From: Prevotellaceae bacterium
GTDB lineage: Bacteria > Bacteroidota > Bacteroidia > Bacteroidales > UBA932
Direction: 5' to 3'
DNA length: 8,697 nt
NCBI GenBank assembly: GCA_031288885.1
Contig: JAITQP010000215.1
Location: 1 to 8,697 of the forward strand
Shown here: positions 6,415-8,697 of the stretch, in pieces
Numbering within the stretch: the first letter of the stretch is position 1
How the letters are laid out: every line of letters starts with the position of its first letter
Made by a program: the position numbers and the translations under genes
Notes under the pieces: generated by a model
What the model was told of the DNA's origin: nothing
Seen by the model: the letters and a program-made list of their open reading frames with translations, nothing else
Databases searched by the model: none

Positions 6415-8412
6415 TTAGGTTTGAATTATTTTTTGCAGCTTGCTTTTTACTTTTTCCGCCAGCGCGCTTTTCTCCTCAATATGCTTGAGAATGCCCTTCA
6501 CGGCGGGGTGCTCGGTAAATTCGCCCCGCACGTTTTCAAAGTCCGACAGGCGCACGTCGTCGTCCTCCCCGTCAATGCCGAAGCTCACCTGCGATTTGAG
6601 CGTAAACTCCTTCTGGGCGTCCTTGTACATCATCTTGTCCAGCGCCACCACGGCGTTTTTCCACTCCTCCACGAGCTGCTCCAGCTGGCAGGCGGTAACC
6701 GTTTCCACGTCTATTCCCTTTTCGGTCTTCAGCCGCGCAGCAACCCAGCTCCACGTCCACAGGGAGTAGCTGTTTTTCCACTCGCGGAAGATGTCGTTCA
6801 TTTCGCGAAGCGAGGTGATGCTTCCGTTCTCCACCTTTTCTATCATTGCCAGCACCTCGTCCTTTGGCGCGGGCAGCCCCGCCATGTCTATCCACTCGCC
6901 GGCTCCGCCAGCGCTTTTGGGCGCCAGCGCCAGCCTCAGCTCCGCCTCGCTCAAAAATTCGGACGCCTCCAGCATTTTCACCAGCTCGTTGCCCAAAAAT
7001 TTTGTAATGCCCAAGCCGTACAGGTGCAGCCCGCGCTCCAGCGCCCGATGGGTAATCTTGGCGCTGTTGAACATGTAGTGCTCCGACGTTTGCCCCGATA
7101 TGCGCTTCAAATCCTCCAGTATGCGGCAGGCTTTCACCATTTTCTGAACGGAGTACGGGCTTAGCAGGTCAAACACGATGCTGTCCAGCAGCCGGTCATC
7201 CTTGCGGCGATCCCGTTGCGGCCACTTTTGCGCGTCGCGCACGGCGCCAATGCTCCGCAGGTTGACGGCTGGCGCGAGGAAGCTTTCGTCGGTATTTTCT
7301 ATGAGGTACGAAAACGGGAAGTCTGAGGTGTCGAAGTTACGATAGTGCCGCCCCATGACTAAGGAAAATGCGCCGATTTTGGCAGGCCACAGGATGTAGG
7401 AGTCGCTGGCGGTTTTGCTGCCGCGCTCAATAATTCCCTGATGAATAGGCCCCAGCTTGTACATGTGGTTGCTCTGGTTGGAGCCGCTTCCGGCGTTCAG
7501 GAACGCGCAGTAGGTGGCTATCAGCAGCGTGGACTTGTGGTGCGAAACGGTGTAGGGGCCTGCAAAAATGGAGCACGCCTCCCCGTGAAACCCCTGACAG
7601 TTGGCAAAGAACACCGAATTTTCGGCCGAGTACTGCTTTCCGAGCACCGTTCCCTGCCCCACAAAGCAGGCGCTTATGAGCGAAGCCCCGCTCACCGAGC
7701 TTCCGCTGGAGAGGATAAAGTTTTCGGCAGAAACGCCGTCGCCCACGTAGGCCGGATCTTTCTTGGAGCTGTTGATGCTACCGTTGCTCAGCCGGCAAGC
7801 GCCCTCGAGCTTGGCGTAGGCGCCCACGTTCACGTTTAGGATGGTGCGGCAGCCCGAGATGTGCGCGCCCTCCTCAATAACGCCCACGTCTGAGCGAACG
7901 CCTTGCGTGTAGCCGTCAATGAGCTGCTTTAGGCGGGCAATCAGCGCCGGACGGTGGCGGTAAAAGGCAATGAGGTAGGCCGTATGCGCCGACAGCTCGT
8001 TGAAAATGGGGATTTCGCGCCCGCCCGTTTCGTTGAGCACCGCCACGCACGTGCCGTTGCCAAACGCCGAAACGCCGGTCACCGCCAGCGTATCCACGCA
8101 CTCTATGGTAACGTTTTTCCCAATGCGGTAGTTGGCAATGTAGTCCTTCACCCGATTAATGTACACGTCATCTTCAACAACGCAGCTGTGAATTGCCGCG
8201 TTGTAAATGCCCGAGCGCTTCACCACGCCCCCCGCGCAGGCCAGCTGACGCCGAAAAACGCCCAAAAAAACCTCCCCCGAAAAGGACACGTTGCGAACGC
8301 TATCGGGCGCGAAGCCATCCTTTACCCTTACCCTTGACCAGTCGCCGCAGGAGCAGCCGTTTTGTTGCAGCACCTCGACCTCCGCAGGCGTAATATTTCG
8401 ATACTCTGTCAT
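6415..8412 (-). CDS. DUF4954 family protein: left-handed beta-helix (hexapeptide-like) N-terminal half, helical C-terminal half
   Basis: This is a 665-residue cytoplasmic protein without a signal peptide or membrane segments. Residues about 65-300 show the V/I-G-x-x-V/I-x-x-x-A spacing of a left-handed parallel beta-helix, as in sugar-nucleotide acyltransferases such as the GlmU C-terminal domain. An example is the stretch VGVIEEGAHI, then LNVNVGAYAKLEGACRLSNG (about 177-211). A highly polar conserved-looking block follows, with NAGSGSNQSNHMYKLGPIHQ (306-325) and LWPAKIGAFSLVMGRHYRNF (341-360). Residues about 400-665 are mostly charged helices. I assign it to DUF4954, a Bacteroidota-enriched family with no established function, from recall of its sequence features. 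It is the first gene of a probable operon with glmS, which together with the helix fold suggests a link to amino-sugar or UDP-sugar metabolism. That link is inference. ATG 8412 is supported by the promoter box about 39 nt upstream. Confidence 0.8.
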   Translation of the reverse strand: MTEYRNITPAEVEVLQQNGCSCGDWSRVRVKDGFAPDSVRNVSFSGEVFLGVFRRQLACAGGVVKRSGIYNAAIHSCVVEDDVYINRVKDYIANYRIGKNVTIECVDTLAVTGVSAFGNGTCVAVLNETGGREIPIFNELSAHTAYLIAFYRHRPALIARLKQLIDGYTQGVRSDVGVIEEGAHISGCRTILNVNVGAYAKLEGACRLSNGSINSSKKDPAYVGDGVSAENFILSSGSSVSGASLISACFVGQGTVLGKQYSAENSVFFANCQGFHGEACSIFAGPYTVSHHKSTLLIATYCAFLNAGSGSNQSNHMYKLGPIHQGIIERGSKTASDSYILWPAKIGAFSLVMGRHYRNFDTSDFPFSYLIENTDESFLAPAVNLRSIGAVRDAQKWPQRDRRKDDRLLDSIVFDLLSPYSVQKMVKACRILEDLKRISGQTSEHYMFNSAKITHRALERGLHLYGLGITKFLGNELVKMLEASEFLSEAELRLALAPKSAGGAGEWIDMAGLPAPKDEVLAMIEKVENGSITSLREMNDIFREWKNSYSLWTWSWVAARLKTEKGIDVETVTACQLEQLVEEWKNAVVALDKMMYKDAQKEFTLKSQVSFGIDGEDDDVRLSDFENVRGEFTEHPAVKGILKHIEEKSALAEKVKSKLQKIIQT

Positions 8413-8450
8413 TCCACGTAAATTTTTATTAGAAAACCGGAATAGCGCCG

Positions 8451-8458
8451 CAAAATTA
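8451..8458 (-). promoter_or_regulatory. Bacteroidota -7 promoter box for the DUF4954-glmS operon
   Basis: Read on the minus strand this is TAATTTTG, an exact match to TAnnTTTG. The expected start is near 8444, giving a leader of about 32 nt before ATG 8412. No good -33 TTG at standard spacing is visible. It is the only box found upstream of either gene of this pair. Confidence 0.55.
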
Positions 8459-8502
8459 AATGAAAATTGGGAGAATTCCTACAGCGCCAATTAAAAAAAT
8501 TG

Positions 8503-8510
8503 TACCTTTA
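8503..8510 (+). promoter_or_regulatory. Near-consensus -7 promoter box for the rightmost plus-strand gene
   Basis: TACCTTTA differs from TAnnTTTG only in the last base. A start near 8517 would give a leader of about 72 nt before ATG 8589, much longer than the short leaders of the other genes here. It lies about 45 bp from the divergent minus-strand box, so the two promoters share one control region. Confidence 0.45.
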
Positions 8511-8526
8511 CAGCCGATAAATGGAG

Positions 8527-8546
8527 AGTTTTTTCCGTAAAAAACT
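8527..8546 (+). repeat. AT-rich inverted repeat in the leader of the rightmost gene
   Basis: AGTTTTTT (8527-8534) and AAAAAACT (8539-8546) are perfect 8-bp arms around CCGT. The site lies just downstream of the predicted transcription start. It could be a DNA operator or an mRNA hairpin. It lacks the GC stem of a terminator. Confidence 0.4.
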
Positions 8547-8566
8547 TGTTTAATGAATGTTTATTT

Positions 8567-8586
8567 TCATCCCTATTCATCCCTAT
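8567..8586 (+). repeat. Two tandem copies of a 10-bp unit immediately before the start codon
   Basis: TCATCCCTAT is repeated exactly at 8567-8576 and 8577-8586, ending 2 bp before ATG 8589. A 10-bp period places both copies on the same face of the DNA helix. That is compatible with a cooperative protein-binding site, but simple slippage duplication would look the same. Confidence 0.6.
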
Positions 8587-8588
8587 AA

Positions 8589-8697
8589 ATGCCTGATATC
8601 ATCAGAAATATAATTGATAGATTTGAGCTTGGATATGTATTCACCGCCGATAGCTTTAGTGCAGCGGTGAGCAATCCCGTCGAGGTCTCAAGAATTC
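8589..8697 (+). CDS. N-terminus of a probable AbiEi/DUF6088-type winged-helix antitoxin or regulator (3' truncated)
   Basis: An open frame runs from ATG 8589 to the window end (36 codons plus one base). An in-frame TAA at 8586-8588 directly precedes it, so translation cannot start further upstream. The protein begins MPDIIRNIIDRFELGYVFTA and continues DSFSAAVSNPVEVSRI. The pattern 'I.n.I..R....GyVFT..dF......P..V.R' is what I recall from the winged-helix start of AbiEi-like/DUF6088 proteins. Those act as antitoxins and autorepressors, often upstream of an AbiEii/AbiGii nucleotidyltransferase toxin. Only the first helix, the first strand and part of the next helix are visible, so the family call is tentative. 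No partner gene is in the window. The local DNA is more AT-rich than the genes to the left, which fits an accessory gene. Confidence 0.5.
   Translation, partial: MPDIIRNIIDRFELGYVFTADSFSAAVSNPVEVSRI

Noticed and set aside
6139..7164. Plus-strand open frame of 341 codons spanning the glmS start and the DUF4954 3' end
   Set aside because: It is antisense to two well-supported genes, with low-complexity Val/His/Gln-rich composition typical of shadow frames and no family resemblance.
8692..8697. Window ends exactly on GAATTC, with another GAATTC at 8473-8478
   Set aside because: It could reflect an EcoRI cloning boundary or chance. It carries no biological meaning that can be supported from this window.

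Overview
The window looks like chromosomal DNA from a Bacteroidota bacterium, most likely Bacteroidales. The evidence is a SusD/RagB-type lipoprotein, a GH92 mannosidase, a DUF4954 protein, and promoters with the Bacteroidota -7 box (TAnnTTTG) where Shine-Dalgarno sites would otherwise be expected. The coding DNA is fairly GC-rich for the phylum, so an Alistipes-like or uncultured gut lineage is plausible. The genus cannot be fixed from the sequence.

Layout. (1) 1-2891, plus strand: the end of a polysaccharide-utilisation locus. It holds the C-terminal 145 residues of a SusD-like glycan-binding protein, a terminator, a new promoter, and a complete exported GH92 alpha-mannosidase closed by a strong terminator. 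SusD would capture an oligosaccharide at the cell surface and the GH92 would trim mannose from it. The GH92 carries Gln where most family members carry the catalytic-acid Glu, which points to mannosyl-phosphate linkages or another linkage that needs no acid. (2) 2973-4555, plus: a single-gene unit encoding an AAA-like ATPase fused to a C-terminal PD-(D/E)XK nuclease-like domain, probably an accessory gene. (3) 8458-4564, minus: a probable two-gene operon, a DUF4954 beta-helix protein followed after 14 bp by glmS, which makes glucosamine-6-phosphate for peptidoglycan and LPS. glmS converges on the ATPase gene with only 8 bp between stop codons. (4) 8413-8697: an AT-rich divergent control region, then the first 36 codons of a plus-strand gene whose start resembles AbiEi/DUF6088-type winged-helix antitoxins. 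The leader of that gene contains a hairpin, a 10-bp tandem repeat and two abutting mini-ORFs.

No rRNA, tRNA, CRISPR array, insertion sequence or integrase was seen. The most interesting leads are the Gln-type GH92, the uncharacterised DUF4954 protein wired to glmS, the ATPase-nuclease fusion, and the truncated putative toxin-antitoxin locus at the right edge, whose decisive part lies outside the window.
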